Assembly (NCBI GenBank): GCA_023228865.1
Contig: JALOAH010000036.1
Location: 1 to 42,848, forward strand
Length of the DNA: 42,848 nt
Direction of reading: 5' to 3'
Origin: Porticoccaceae bacterium
GTDB lineage: Bacteria; Pseudomonadota; Gammaproteobacteria; Pseudomonadales; Porticoccaceae
Below are positions 33,334 through 41,187 of this stretch, one piece after another. The notes beneath the pieces are model-generated. The model was not told where the DNA came from and did no database searches. It saw only the letters and a list, made by a program, of their open reading frames with translations. The first letter of the stretch is position 1. The number at the start of each line of letters is the position of its first letter. The translations under genes and the position numbers were made by a program.

Positions 33334-34050
33334 GTGCCGTTCGACCCCCCCCACCCCAAACCAGCAAGCACCGTTGTGTTACTGCGGGATACCGATTCCG
33401 GCCTGGAAACATTACTATTAAAACGCAACAAAGCACTGATGTTTGCCGGCGGCATGTGGGTGTTTCCGGGAGGCGCCATCGACCCTGAAGACTTAGCCAA
33501 GGCAAAGGGCGATGAACAACAGGCTGCCCGCATTGCCGCTGCCAGAGAAGCTTTTGAAGAATCAGGGCTTCAGCCCCGCGTTGAAGATATGCTGGAAATC
33601 AGTCATTGGACAACGCCGGAGGCGGAGCCAAAGCGTTTTTCAACCTGGGTATACGCAGCGCCGGTTGATGGTGATACCGAAGTTGTTATCGACGGCGGCG
33701 AAATCCACAACTTTCGCTGGATGCCCATAAAAGAAGCGATTCAAGCCCATGAGCAAGGGGATATGGGCATGTTTCCGCCATCCTATCTGACCCTGCGCAT
33801 TCTGTCGCGCTACAACAGTATTGCCGAAGTGTTTGCCGGCGAGGCCAGGCGCGCGCCCTACAAGGTGTTGCCGGTTTTTCACCACGAACCCGCCACAGGG
33901 GAACTGTTTGCCCTCTTTCCCGGCGACGGCGGCTATGAAGCAGCGAATCCATCCTTGACTGAGTCCACACACCGAATTGTTTTTTGCGGCAAACGCTGGA
34001 CGTATATTCGCGACAATGTTGCCGAGTGTTTTCCGCCACTGGATCAATAA
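33334..34050 (+). CDS. NUDIX hydrolase (NUDT19-like, possible CoA diphosphatase)
   Basis: A 238-residue NUDIX protein. The box is split by an insertion, as in the RP2p/NUDT19 branch: MWVFPGGAIDPEDLA (about 46-60), then AAREAFEESGL (about 73-83) carrying the REx2EE metal-binding glutamates. That branch includes enzymes that hydrolyse CoA and CoA esters to phosphopantetheine compounds and 3',5'-ADP. I start at GTG 33334 (GAGGAAA about eight bases ahead); TTG at 33331 is the alternative. The setting among acyl-CoA genes fits CoA ester turnover, but other nucleotide substrates are possible. It is convergent with the F420 operon. Confidence 0.85.
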   Translation: MPFDPPHPKPASTVVLLRDTDSGLETLLLKRNKALMFAGGMWVFPGGAIDPEDLAKAKGDEQQAARIAAAREAFEESGLQPRVEDMLEISHWTTPEAEPKRFSTWVYAAPVDGDTEVVIDGGEIHNFRWMPIKEAIQAHEQGDMGMFPPSYLTLRILSRYNSIAEVFAGEARRAPYKVLPVFHHEPATGELFALFPGDGGYEAANPSLTESTHRIVFCGKRWTYIRDNVAECFPPLDQ

Positions 34051-34057
34051 TGGTAGG

Positions 34058-34153
34058 CGTTCCCACGCGGAGCCGTGGGGACGAGGCAATTGCACCCGCC
34101 CTGGTTGCCAGGCTTCGCGGAAATCAGTGAAGACCTTTCGCCGGGATGCCCGG
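34058..34153. repeat. REP-like hairpins downstream of the NUDIX gene
   Basis: CGTTCCCACG-CGGAGC-CGTGGGGACG (34058-34083, one T:G wobble) and CCGGGATGCCCGG (34141-34153, followed by CTCCTACGG). Both are typical proteobacterial extragenic palindromes. The first may weakly terminate the NUDIX transcript, although no T-run follows. Confidence 0.45.
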
Positions 34154-34284
34154 CTCCTACGGTCGCTGGCATGACTGGTGGATTTTACAGAAGCCAACCC
34201 TGCCGAGAATAACGAATGCAGATGACTGCAGATGCTCCTTGGCATCGAACAATATCAGACTGAAAAGTCATTTTTCCTTAAAAT

Positions 34285-36750
34285 CTACTGACGTTGCTCG
34301 ACATTTTTGTTCGCCCGCAACGGGGTATTGATCATTAGCTGCAGGGGTACAGCGTCCGTTGCCGCCTGGCGGCGCTCTTCGCTGACTTCGCCATACAAGG
34401 TGGTGCGCTGACGGGGGATGCGGCCAACAGAGTCAATCAGCTGTGCCATTTTTTCCGGGGGAAACTCCTCGCCGTAGGTGGCGCCCGCCGCCTTGGTGAT
34501 ACTTTCATTCATCAGGGTGCCGCCGAGATCGTTGGCTCCGGCGCGAAGGCAGACAGCGGCGCCCTCCGGCCCCATTTTTACCCAGGATGTCTGAATATTG
34601 GCAATAACCGGATTGAGCACCAGCCGCGCCACCGCGTGCATAAGTACGGCCTCCCTGAAGGTGGGGCCGTTGCGGGCTTTACCTTTAAGGTAAATGGGGG
34701 CTTCCTGCCCCACAAAGGGCAGAGGCACAAACTCGGTAAAGCCGCCGGTTTTTTCCTGCAGATCGCGAATCGCCAGCAGGTGTCGCGCCCAATGTTGATA
34801 GCCATCCACATGGCCAAACATGATGGTGGCGGTGGTTTTAAAGCCCACCTTATGGGCGGTTTCCATGACTTCCAGCCACTGGTCGGTGTTGATTTTGTCC
34901 GGGCACAGCAGCGCGCGCACTCCATCGTCAAGAATTTCTGCGGCAGTTCCCGGCAAGGTGTGCAAGCCCGCGTCTTTGAGCTGGCGCAGATAATCTTCGA
35001 GGGGCAAACCCAAAGTGGCCGCGCCCTGCCACACCTCCAGGGGTGAAAAGGCGTGGATGTGCATTTCTGGCACCGCATTGCCAACGGTGCGCAGAATCTC
35101 CAAATACGTGTTGCCGGTGTAGTCGGGGTGGATGCCACCCTGCATGCAGACTTCGGTAGCGCCCCGTTGCCAGGCTTCTGTCACACGGCGGGCAATTTCC
35201 TCATGATCCAGATTGTAGGGGCGGCCACGCAAATTTTCGCTGAGCTTGCCCTTGGAAAACGCGCAAAACTGACATTTGAAATAGCAGACGTTGGTGTAAT
35301 TGATATTGCGGTTGACGGCGTAGGTGACCGCATCGCCCACCGCAGCCTGTCGCAGCCTGTCCGCTGCCTGGCAGACAAAAGCAAAATCGTTGCCGCGGGC
35401 GGCAAATAAACGGGCGATTTGATCTTCCGTCAACCTTGAGCCGGATGCCGCTTTTTCAACGAGTGACTGAATATCTGCGCTCACTGATGCTGATAAAATC
35501 TGTTGCGGTTTTTTGTGCAGCATCGCCACCAGCTTGGCAGGCAATTCTGCGCCGACACCAGGCGTCCAACTATCCCCCCGCGCCAACCCCTGGCCGTCGC
35601 GGAGTTTCAGGACTTGGGTGCGCATTTCCGGGGCGAGCCATTGTTCGGCGTCGCGGGCGTATTGAGGATAGAGCGTAAGGCGCTCGTTAAGATACTTGCC
35701 CTCCGCCGCCATATCAGCGGCGAGCTGATTCAGTTGTGGCCAGGGGGCTTCGGGATTAACAAAATCCGGCGTGACTGGAGAAATACCACCCCAGTCATTG
35801 ATACCCGCCGCCAGCAACTGGGGCAGAACACCAGGGCTGAGGTTGGGGGGCACCTGAATGCTCATGTGGGCGCCGAAAATAATTCGCGCCACCGCCAACG
35901 TCCACAGCAATTCGTTGAGATCCGGCTCCGGCGCCTGTGCCATTTTGGTGTTGGCTTTGGCGCGAAAGTTTTGAATGATCACTTCCTGAATATGGCCATA
36001 CCGTCTGTGGCTGTCCCTGATGGCCAACAGTGATTGCACCCGTTCTACACGGGTCTCGCCAATACCGATTAATAGGCCTGTGGTCATTGGCACCCTGGCA
36101 ACTCCGGCGTCATCGAGGGTTTGCAGACGAACACTGGGGGCTTTGTCGGGAGAGCCGTAATGGGGCATGCCTTTTTCGCACAGCCGCTCGCTGGTGGATT
36201 CGAGCATAATGCCCATGGAGGCGGATACGCGGCGCAGGCGGTGGATTTCCGCGCTGGTCATGGTGCCCGCATTGATGTGTGGTAATACCCCGGTTTCGTT
36301 GACAACCCGCCCGGCAACGTGGGCAACGTAGTCGATAGTGGTTGCAAAACCCATGGCGTCGAGCGCTTCCCTGGCCACTCTGTAACGCAATTCGGGTTTT
36401 TCCCCCAGAGTAAACAGGGCTTCTTTACAGCCAATTTTTGCCGCCGCAGCCACCTGGGCGACCACGTCGTCCGCAGTCATATAGGGTTGGACAATCTGTT
36501 TTGGCGTGGTGGCGAAGGTGCAGTAATGGCAGACATCCCGACACAGGTGCGTGAGGGGAATAAACACTTTTTTGGAATAGGTGATGAGATTGCCAAAGTG
36601 CTGATCTCTGATGGCTCGCGCCACTGCCATCAGGCTTTGAGTATCTTCATTGTCCGCCAAGGCGAGGGCGTCGCAATCATCAAGGGCTTCCCTGCTCAGG
36701 GTCAGCTCAAAAAGTTGATCTGATAAGGAGACTTTTTCAAACATATTCAT
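34285..36750 (-). CDS. fbiC: FO synthase, fused CofG/CofH (FbiC)
   Basis: An 821-residue two-domain radical SAM protein that makes FO (7,8-didemethyl-8-hydroxy-5-deazariboflavin), the chromophore of F420, from tyrosine and 5-amino-6-ribitylaminouracil. The N-terminal CofG half has the cluster motif CRDVCHYC (Cys70, 74, 77) and the C-terminal CofH half CYFKCQFC (Cys489, 493, 496), both CX3CX2C. Length and order match actinobacterial FbiC; archaea and cyanobacteria use separate CofG and CofH. The ATG at 36750 has AGGAAG six bases upstream and overlaps the end of cofC by 14 bases. Last gene of the npdG-cofE-cofD-cofC-fbiC operon. The fusion in a gammaproteobacterium points to horizontal transfer of the pathway. 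Confidence 0.96.
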   Translation of the reverse strand: MNMFEKVSLSDQLFELTLSREALDDCDALALADNEDTQSLMAVARAIRDQHFGNLITYSKKVFIPLTHLCRDVCHYCTFATTPKQIVQPYMTADDVVAQVAAAAKIGCKEALFTLGEKPELRYRVAREALDAMGFATTIDYVAHVAGRVVNETGVLPHINAGTMTSAEIHRLRRVSASMGIMLESTSERLCEKGMPHYGSPDKAPSVRLQTLDDAGVARVPMTTGLLIGIGETRVERVQSLLAIRDSHRRYGHIQEVIIQNFRAKANTKMAQAPEPDLNELLWTLAVARIIFGAHMSIQVPPNLSPGVLPQLLAAGINDWGGISPVTPDFVNPEAPWPQLNQLAADMAAEGKYLNERLTLYPQYARDAEQWLAPEMRTQVLKLRDGQGLARGDSWTPGVGAELPAKLVAMLHKKPQQILSASVSADIQSLVEKAASGSRLTEDQIARLFAARGNDFAFVCQAADRLRQAAVGDAVTYAVNRNINYTNVCYFKCQFCAFSKGKLSENLRGRPYNLDHEEIARRVTEAWQRGATEVCMQGGIHPDYTGNTYLEILRTVGNAVPEMHIHAFSPLEVWQGAATLGLPLEDYLRQLKDAGLHTLPGTAAEILDDGVRALLCPDKINTDQWLEVMETAHKVGFKTTATIMFGHVDGYQHWARHLLAIRDLQEKTGGFTEFVPLPFVGQEAPIYLKGKARNGPTFREAVLMHAVARLVLNPVIANIQTSWVKMGPEGAAVCLRAGANDLGGTLMNESITKAAGATYGEEFPPEKMAQLIDSVGRIPRQRTTLYGEVSEERRQAATDAVPLQLMINTPLRANKNVEQRQ

Positions 36751-37468
36751 GGCGACTTCCTGAGAATATTTTCCCGTTCAGGTTTGCGGCATTCAGTTCT
36801 GCAATACGCTGGCCGAGACCGGAATCGCAAAGATAACGGAAAGTGTGGGAATTCGGTCTGTTACTGGCAACGGCAACCAAATCGAGGAAATCCTCTGGCG
36901 TGTCTATATCCTGCGACAATCCGGTGGCGTTCAACTCGGCAAAAGGGAGCCCCGCCTTTGCCGCCAGCAGCTTGTGGTGCTGACAGCTGTTTTCTCCGTA
37001 GGCAAAGCCAATGGCTGTGGCCGGAGAGACCCAAAGGCAGTTGGTGCCGGTGCCGTGAATATCCGGCGCCACAACCACACCGGCAGATGCCAATGAGCGG
37101 GCTGTGGCCAGCATGGCGCTGATGGCGTCTGCATCGACCAAAGGTAGATCGCCATGAATAATCAGCAGCTCGCCTGCGCCTTTGGCTTCCAGAAAAGCGG
37201 CGGCGGCGGTAACAACAGGGTTGAGACCCGAAACGCCCAGGGACGATTCAGGGATAAAATCAATGCCAAACTGTTGGCAGAGCTGGTGGGCATCGGGATC
37301 GTCGGAAACTATCCAAACCCGCGACAACTGGGGATGATTGCTGAGCACCATGAGCACATCCTTGACCATGGCGGTGACCAAACCCTGCCTCTCTGCACCG
37401 CTTAATATAGCGGAGAGCCGCTGCTTGGCGCTGGCGAAGGACTTTAACGGCAGCAGTGCCCAGGTCAT
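36737..37468 (-). CDS. cofC: Phospholactate/PEP/3-phosphoglycerate guanylyltransferase CofC (FbiD)
   Basis: A 243-residue nucleotidyltransferase that joins GMP to 2-phospholactate, phosphoenolpyruvate or 3-phosphoglycerate, giving the activated side chain of F420. Features: N-terminal LLPLKSFASAKQRLS (about 5-19) with the Lys/Arg of the GTP site, LIIHGDLPLVD (about 100-110) with the metal-binding Asp, and GTGTNCLWVSP (about 139-149), ending QDIDTPEDFL. Start ATG overlaps the cofD stop by four bases (ATGA). Which of the three acids is used depends on a few active-site residues that I cannot assign with certainty. Confidence 0.94.
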   Translation of the reverse strand: MTWALLPLKSFASAKQRLSAILSGAERQGLVTAMVKDVLMVLSNHPQLSRVWIVSDDPDAHQLCQQFGIDFIPESSLGVSGLNPVVTAAAAFLEAKGAGELLIIHGDLPLVDADAISAMLATARSLASAGVVVAPDIHGTGTNCLWVSPATAIGFAYGENSCQHHKLLAAKAGLPFAELNATGLSQDIDTPEDFLDLVAVASNRPNSHTFRYLCDSGLGQRIAELNAANLNGKIFSGSRHEYV

Positions 37469-38478
37469 GGAGAGGTTCCTGCGGCTTTGGCCGCCAGCGT
37501 TTGTCGAGACTTGGCCGCGAGCCTTTCGGCAAATTCGAGTACTGCAGATGCCAGGGCTTTTTTATCATCGAGGGTTTTCATCACAGTTGCCGTCACCAGC
37601 ACTGCAGTGTCGATATGCCTGGCTTCATTTCCATCGGAGATATCAACCACAAAACCATCGATAAGCCCTGGATAGCGGCTTTCATAGTAGTGCGCCACCT
37701 GGGCGGCGGAAACCGGCATCTGCATTTCCGCCATCATTTTTGCCGAAGGGCCTTTAATACTGGCACCGGCCACAATGGGAGATACCGCAATCACCGGCGC
37801 AGGGCTTGCCCTCAGGGCATCGTAAACAGCGGGAAGGCCGAGCATGGGATCTATGCTCACAAAAGGGTTGGACGGGCAAATCACGATGGCCTGGAGGTGG
37901 GGATTGGCGAGCAATTCCAGCCAGCGCTGATTGGCCAGGGCAAGTTTTTGCCCCCGGAATTCAATGCTTTGCACCACCGGCTGGCAGCGTTCGCGAACAA
38001 AATAATGCTGAAATGCCAGCGCCCCGCGATCCGTGTTCACATAGGTGCGCACGGGATCGTCGCTCATGGGTAAAATTTCGGCGCCAATGCCCAGTCGGCG
38101 GCAAAGCGCCTGGGTTACCTCACTGAGGGACAGCCCTTTGGCAAAGCCACCGGCGCGGTATAAATGGGTTGCCAAGTCGAGATCGCCAAGGCGAAACCAG
38201 CTTTCGCCGCCAAGTTCGGCAAGGGTTGCCATGGTTTGCCAGGATTCGCCCACCCTGCCCCAGCCTTCCGCCGGATTGGCGATACCCGCGAGGCTGTACA
38301 TCAGCGTATCGAGATCAGGGGAAATCGGCAGCCCCAGGTGCTCAAAGTCATCACCGGTATTGGCAACCACCGACAACTGTTCCGGCATAAGCACCGATGC
38401 CAGCCCCAAGGCCAGCTTGGCACCGCCAACACCGCCGGAAAGGGCTAAGACAGGTTTATAATTGAGAACATCTGTCAT
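37465..38478 (-). CDS. cofD: 2-phospho-L-lactate transferase CofD (FbiA)
   Basis: A 337-residue enzyme that transfers the phospho-acid part of the GDP-linked intermediate to FO, forming F420-0 or a variant. Clear family features: LALSGGVGGAKLALGL (about 11-26), VANTGDDFEHLGLPISPDLDT (about 38-58) and VICPSNPFVSIDPML (about 198-212). Length is typical. It starts 12 bases after the cofE stop and overlaps cofC by four bases, so it belongs to the same transcript. Cytoplasmic. Confidence 0.96.
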   Translation of the reverse strand: MTDVLNYKPVLALSGGVGGAKLALGLASVLMPEQLSVVANTGDDFEHLGLPISPDLDTLMYSLAGIANPAEGWGRVGESWQTMATLAELGGESWFRLGDLDLATHLYRAGGFAKGLSLSEVTQALCRRLGIGAEILPMSDDPVRTYVNTDRGALAFQHYFVRERCQPVVQSIEFRGQKLALANQRWLELLANPHLQAIVICPSNPFVSIDPMLGLPAVYDALRASPAPVIAVSPIVAGASIKGPSAKMMAEMQMPVSAAQVAHYYESRYPGLIDGFVVDISDGNEARHIDTAVLVTATVMKTLDDKKALASAVLEFAERLAAKSRQTLAAKAAGTSP

Positions 38479-38490
38479 AACAATACGCGC

Positions 38491-39252
38491 TTAGCGAAAA
38501 AGATCTTCAGTCTGGGGACGGATCAGGGATTCTGAACCCGTCTCTGCCGGAATCAATCGGGCGCCGCGAATCAACACCACGGGAATACCTTCGTCCGCCT
38601 GTCCCATCAGGAATGAAGCGGCAGCAGCGAGCTCGTCGGCCACAGCGATTTGGGTAACTTGAAGGGGGCGGCCAAAGAGATCACAGCTGCCCACCTTATC
38701 CACCAGGGGTTCGAAACCTGCGGTTCCCAGGGCAAAGCCCTGGGTGCCCATGCGCCAGGCTCTGCCGGCGCTATCGTTGATAATAATAGCGGGTTCTACC
38801 CCGGTTTTTTGTTTCAGCGCCGCGCGCAACAAGCATGCGCTGCGATCGGCATTTTCCGGCAGCAGCAGCACCCTGGGATTGTCAGCATCGGCGGAAATAT
38901 TGGACTTGTCGATACCGGCATTGGCATGAACATAACCTAGACGATGCTCAACAATAAGCACTCCCGGACGCTGGCGAACAACGTCCCTGGATTCAGTAAG
39001 AATCAGCTCCACTTCGCGGGGGTCTTTGTGAACTTCCCGGGCAAGAGCCAGGGCTTTTTCGCCGGGCTCAATGTCGTTGAGATAGGCATAACGGTTTTCA
39101 GACTTGGAAACAATCTTTTGCGCCAGCACCAAAAGATCGCCGGATTGTAATTTAATCCCGGCATCTGCCATGCAGTCACAGATCAAAGTGGCGAGATCAT
39201 CCCCCGGCTCCACCAGGGGAAATCCCTCTAAAGCAATCAGTTCAATGCTCAT
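38491..39252 (-). CDS. cofE: Coenzyme F420-0:L-glutamate ligase CofE (FbiB N-terminal domain only)
   Basis: A 253-residue GTP-dependent ligase that adds the gamma-linked glutamate tail to F420-0. Features: LVLAQKIVSKSENRYA (about 40-55), ESRDVVRQRPGVLIVEHRLGYVHANAGIDKSN region (about 87-118) and LPENADRSACLLR. In actinobacteria FbiB carries a second, FMN-binding domain of about 200 residues that reduces dehydro-F420-0; it is absent here. The ATG at 39252 is 11 bases after the npdG stop; TTG at 39267 would overlap npdG and is less likely. Second gene of the operon. Confidence 0.94.
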   Translation of the reverse strand: MSIELIALEGFPLVEPGDDLATLICDCMADAGIKLQSGDLLVLAQKIVSKSENRYAYLNDIEPGEKALALAREVHKDPREVELILTESRDVVRQRPGVLIVEHRLGYVHANAGIDKSNISADADNPRVLLLPENADRSACLLRAALKQKTGVEPAIIINDSAGRAWRMGTQGFALGTAGFEPLVDKVGSCDLFGRPLQVTQIAVADELAAAASFLMGQADEGIPVVLIRGARLIPAETGSESLIRPQTEDLFR

Positions 39253-39263
39253 GGATGTTTCGA

Positions 39264-39947
39264 TCAAACCTCTTCAGGCAACCCGGTAAGACGAATACCC
39301 GTATGACTTTTGTACTGCTTATTGATAAAAATCAGCAATGACGTCAGCGCTTCGGTGGCCGCCGAATTGGCGATACTGCCCGCATGGATACCGCGAAGCC
39401 CGGCGGCATTGGCCAGCTTGATCACTTCCGCCCGGGCGTCTTTGTTGTCGCCACACACCAGCACATCACAGCTCAGTTCGTGATTGTCCTGAAGATGAAC
39501 CGCTGCCACATTCTGAAACGCAGACACCACGCTGACATTGTCACCGAGAAAATTTTGCGCCATTTGCCCGGCAGAACCCTCTTCGGGAAGCTGAACACGC
39601 GCCACCTTGGGTGGCACCAGGGGCACGGTGACATCGATAAGAATCTTGCCCTGAAGTTGTTCTTTGACCGTCTCCAGGGTGCTGCGGTGATGGGCAAAAG
39701 GCACTGTCATGGCAACAATGGCAGCAGCGCCAGCTGCGGCGACATTGTCCATTGCGCTGACTCGCGGGGACGATACTCCCCGCTCCGCCAGCACTTTTTC
39801 CAGCTCTGCAACGGCAGTTTCAGCCTTTTCTTTGGTGCGGGAGCCAATAATCACCGCATAGCCCGCTTGCAACCAGCGCCGAGCCAGACCGGTTCCCAAA
39901 TCGCCAGTGCCGCCGAGAATCGCCACTACAGGTAACTCATCACTCAT
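39264..39947 (-). CDS. npdG: NADPH-dependent F420 reductase (Fno/NpdG)
   Basis: A 227-residue Rossmann-fold enzyme that moves hydride between NADPH and F420, supplying reduced F420H2. The N-terminal VVAILGGTGDLGTGLARRW (about 6-24) is the dinucleotide site, followed by GSRTKEKAE (about 35-43) with the Arg/Thr that contact the 2'-phosphate of NADP. IVAMTVPFAHH (about 77-87) and VSAFQNVAAVHL (about 139-150) are family regions. AAGGA lies seven bases before the ATG. It is the first gene of the F420 operon, with a 296-base gap upstream. Confidence 0.94.
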   Translation of the reverse strand: MSDELPVVAILGGTGDLGTGLARRWLQAGYAVIIGSRTKEKAETAVAELEKVLAERGVSSPRVSAMDNVAAAGAAAIVAMTVPFAHHRSTLETVKEQLQGKILIDVTVPLVPPKVARVQLPEEGSAGQMAQNFLGDNVSVVSAFQNVAAVHLQDNHELSCDVLVCGDNKDARAEVIKLANAAGLRGIHAGSIANSAATEALTSLLIFINKQYKSHTGIRLTGLPEEV

Positions 39948-39967
39948 GATATGTCCTTAAAAAATCG

Positions 39968-39983
39968 TTTGGTTTTGACCAAA
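39968..39983. promoter_or_regulatory. Palindrome TTTGGT-TTTG-ACCAAA upstream of npdG
   Basis: Perfect 6-bp arms about 20 bases upstream of the npdG start, within its likely leader. It may be an operator for the F420 operon or a small hairpin near the ribosome site. No matching site was noticed elsewhere. Confidence 0.3.
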
Positions 39984-40243
39984 GTAAATACACAGGTTGC
40001 CTGACCATATGGCCTGAAGACAACGGTTATGGTTATAAAGCACAGGGCACTATACAGGTGGCTGAGATTATTCGCAGCCCTAAAAATATACTACTGTCCT
40101 ATGGCAAGCAGTCCTTTTAATTATGAAAACCCTTTCCATAGCGACTCAAACATTAAGTCGATTTTTTGCCGGGTATTTCATTAGATCACTCGCCGCCCCA
40201 TAAAGCAACTGCAGGAAAGCGCTGAAATATTCTCGCCAATCTT

Positions 40244-41029
40244 TCATTCCTGACTGCGGACAAAGGGCAGAACAAGGAGCTTTAAAACCCTGTTTTCCCT
40301 TAGGCCTTCCACCCCCAGCACCATTTCAGGGGTTCTTCGCTTTGGCGACTGACTGGCAAAAATACGATCCCAACAGCTGAGAATAGTCCCGTAGTTGCTG
40401 TCGGTATCAGCCCTGACAGCATGGTGGTGCACCCAGTGAATACTCGGCGTAATAACCACAGCGCACAGCCACTTCTCGACCACAGGGGCAAGCCGCACAT
40501 TGGAATGATGAAATATGGCTGCCAGGGCAATCATAATTTCAAAAATCAGCACCGACGTCAGCGGTATGGCCAGAATCATGATAACTGGCGCCCGCACCAA
40601 TGCCGACAACAGCACCTCGCCAAAGTGAAACCTCAAGGCCGAAGTGGCGTCCAACTGCTCATCGAGGTGGTGCACCTGATGAAAACGCCACAAAAAGGCA
40701 ACCCTGTGATTGGCTCTGTGCCAGGCATAGATCCACAGATCCAATACCAGTACATCAAAGGCCAGCCCCCAATGACCGCGCAAAGAGTCAGGCCGCCATT
40801 GCGGGGCAACTTCAGTGGCCGCCAGGGTAAGCGCCAACACCAGTGCGGGAAGAAAAATCACGTTGATCAACCAGAGGCTGGTGTTCTGCAGCAAATGGGT
40901 CTTTTGACTAAACCCGAAGGTGCTATTTGCCGCCACCCAGGGGGACGCAGGCTTTAACCGCTCGAGCACTGCGAACAGCAGTAGCCAAACGAGGATCAGT
41001 CCAGTCTTCCAGGCCAGCAGTGTTTCCAT
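40244..41029 (-). CDS. Fatty acid hydroxylase / sterol desaturase family membrane protein
   Basis: A 261-residue inner-membrane di-iron protein. Four hydrophobic stretches (about 8-24, 48-72, 84-100, 136-165) surround the histidine clusters HRANH (HxxxH, about 104-108), HQVHH (HxxHH, about 117-121), FHHSN and HWVHHH (HxxHH, near 198-203). This set binds two irons and uses O2 to hydroxylate or desaturate a lipid or sterol. The reading frame is minus, 158 bases after the luciferase-like gene and 296 bases before the F420 operon, all on one strand. Substrate unknown; a hydroxylated lipid product would suit the kinases of the left part, but that link is conjecture. Confidence 0.88.
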   Translation of the reverse strand: METLLAWKTGLILVWLLLFAVLERLKPASPWVAANSTFGFSQKTHLLQNTSLWLINVIFLPALVLALTLAATEVAPQWRPDSLRGHWGLAFDVLVLDLWIYAWHRANHRVAFLWRFHQVHHLDEQLDATSALRFHFGEVLLSALVRAPVIMILAIPLTSVLIFEIMIALAAIFHHSNVRLAPVVEKWLCAVVITPSIHWVHHHAVRADTDSNYGTILSCWDRIFASQSPKRRTPEMVLGVEGLRENRVLKLLVLPFVRSQE

Positions 41030-41074
41030 CGATGCTTAAACAACCTCTAGATTGTGATTGGGCTGAAACCTGCA

Positions 41075-41152
41075 CGGCGGGTGCAGGGAATAGTCGCGTT
41101 ACCATGTTAAAGGCGTTCACAAATCGCGTCTATCCGCATACTGCACCCGCCG
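41075..41152. repeat. 12-bp perfect inverted repeat between two genes
   Basis: CGGCGGGTGCAG (41075-41086) and CTGCACCCGCCG (41141-41152) are exact complements, 54 bases apart, between the luciferase-like gene and the desaturase gene. Could form a stem on the shared transcript or be a protein site. Confidence 0.55.
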
Positions 41153-41187
41153 CCTTGATCCTAGAGCCGATTTATCCTCGAGCCCAT

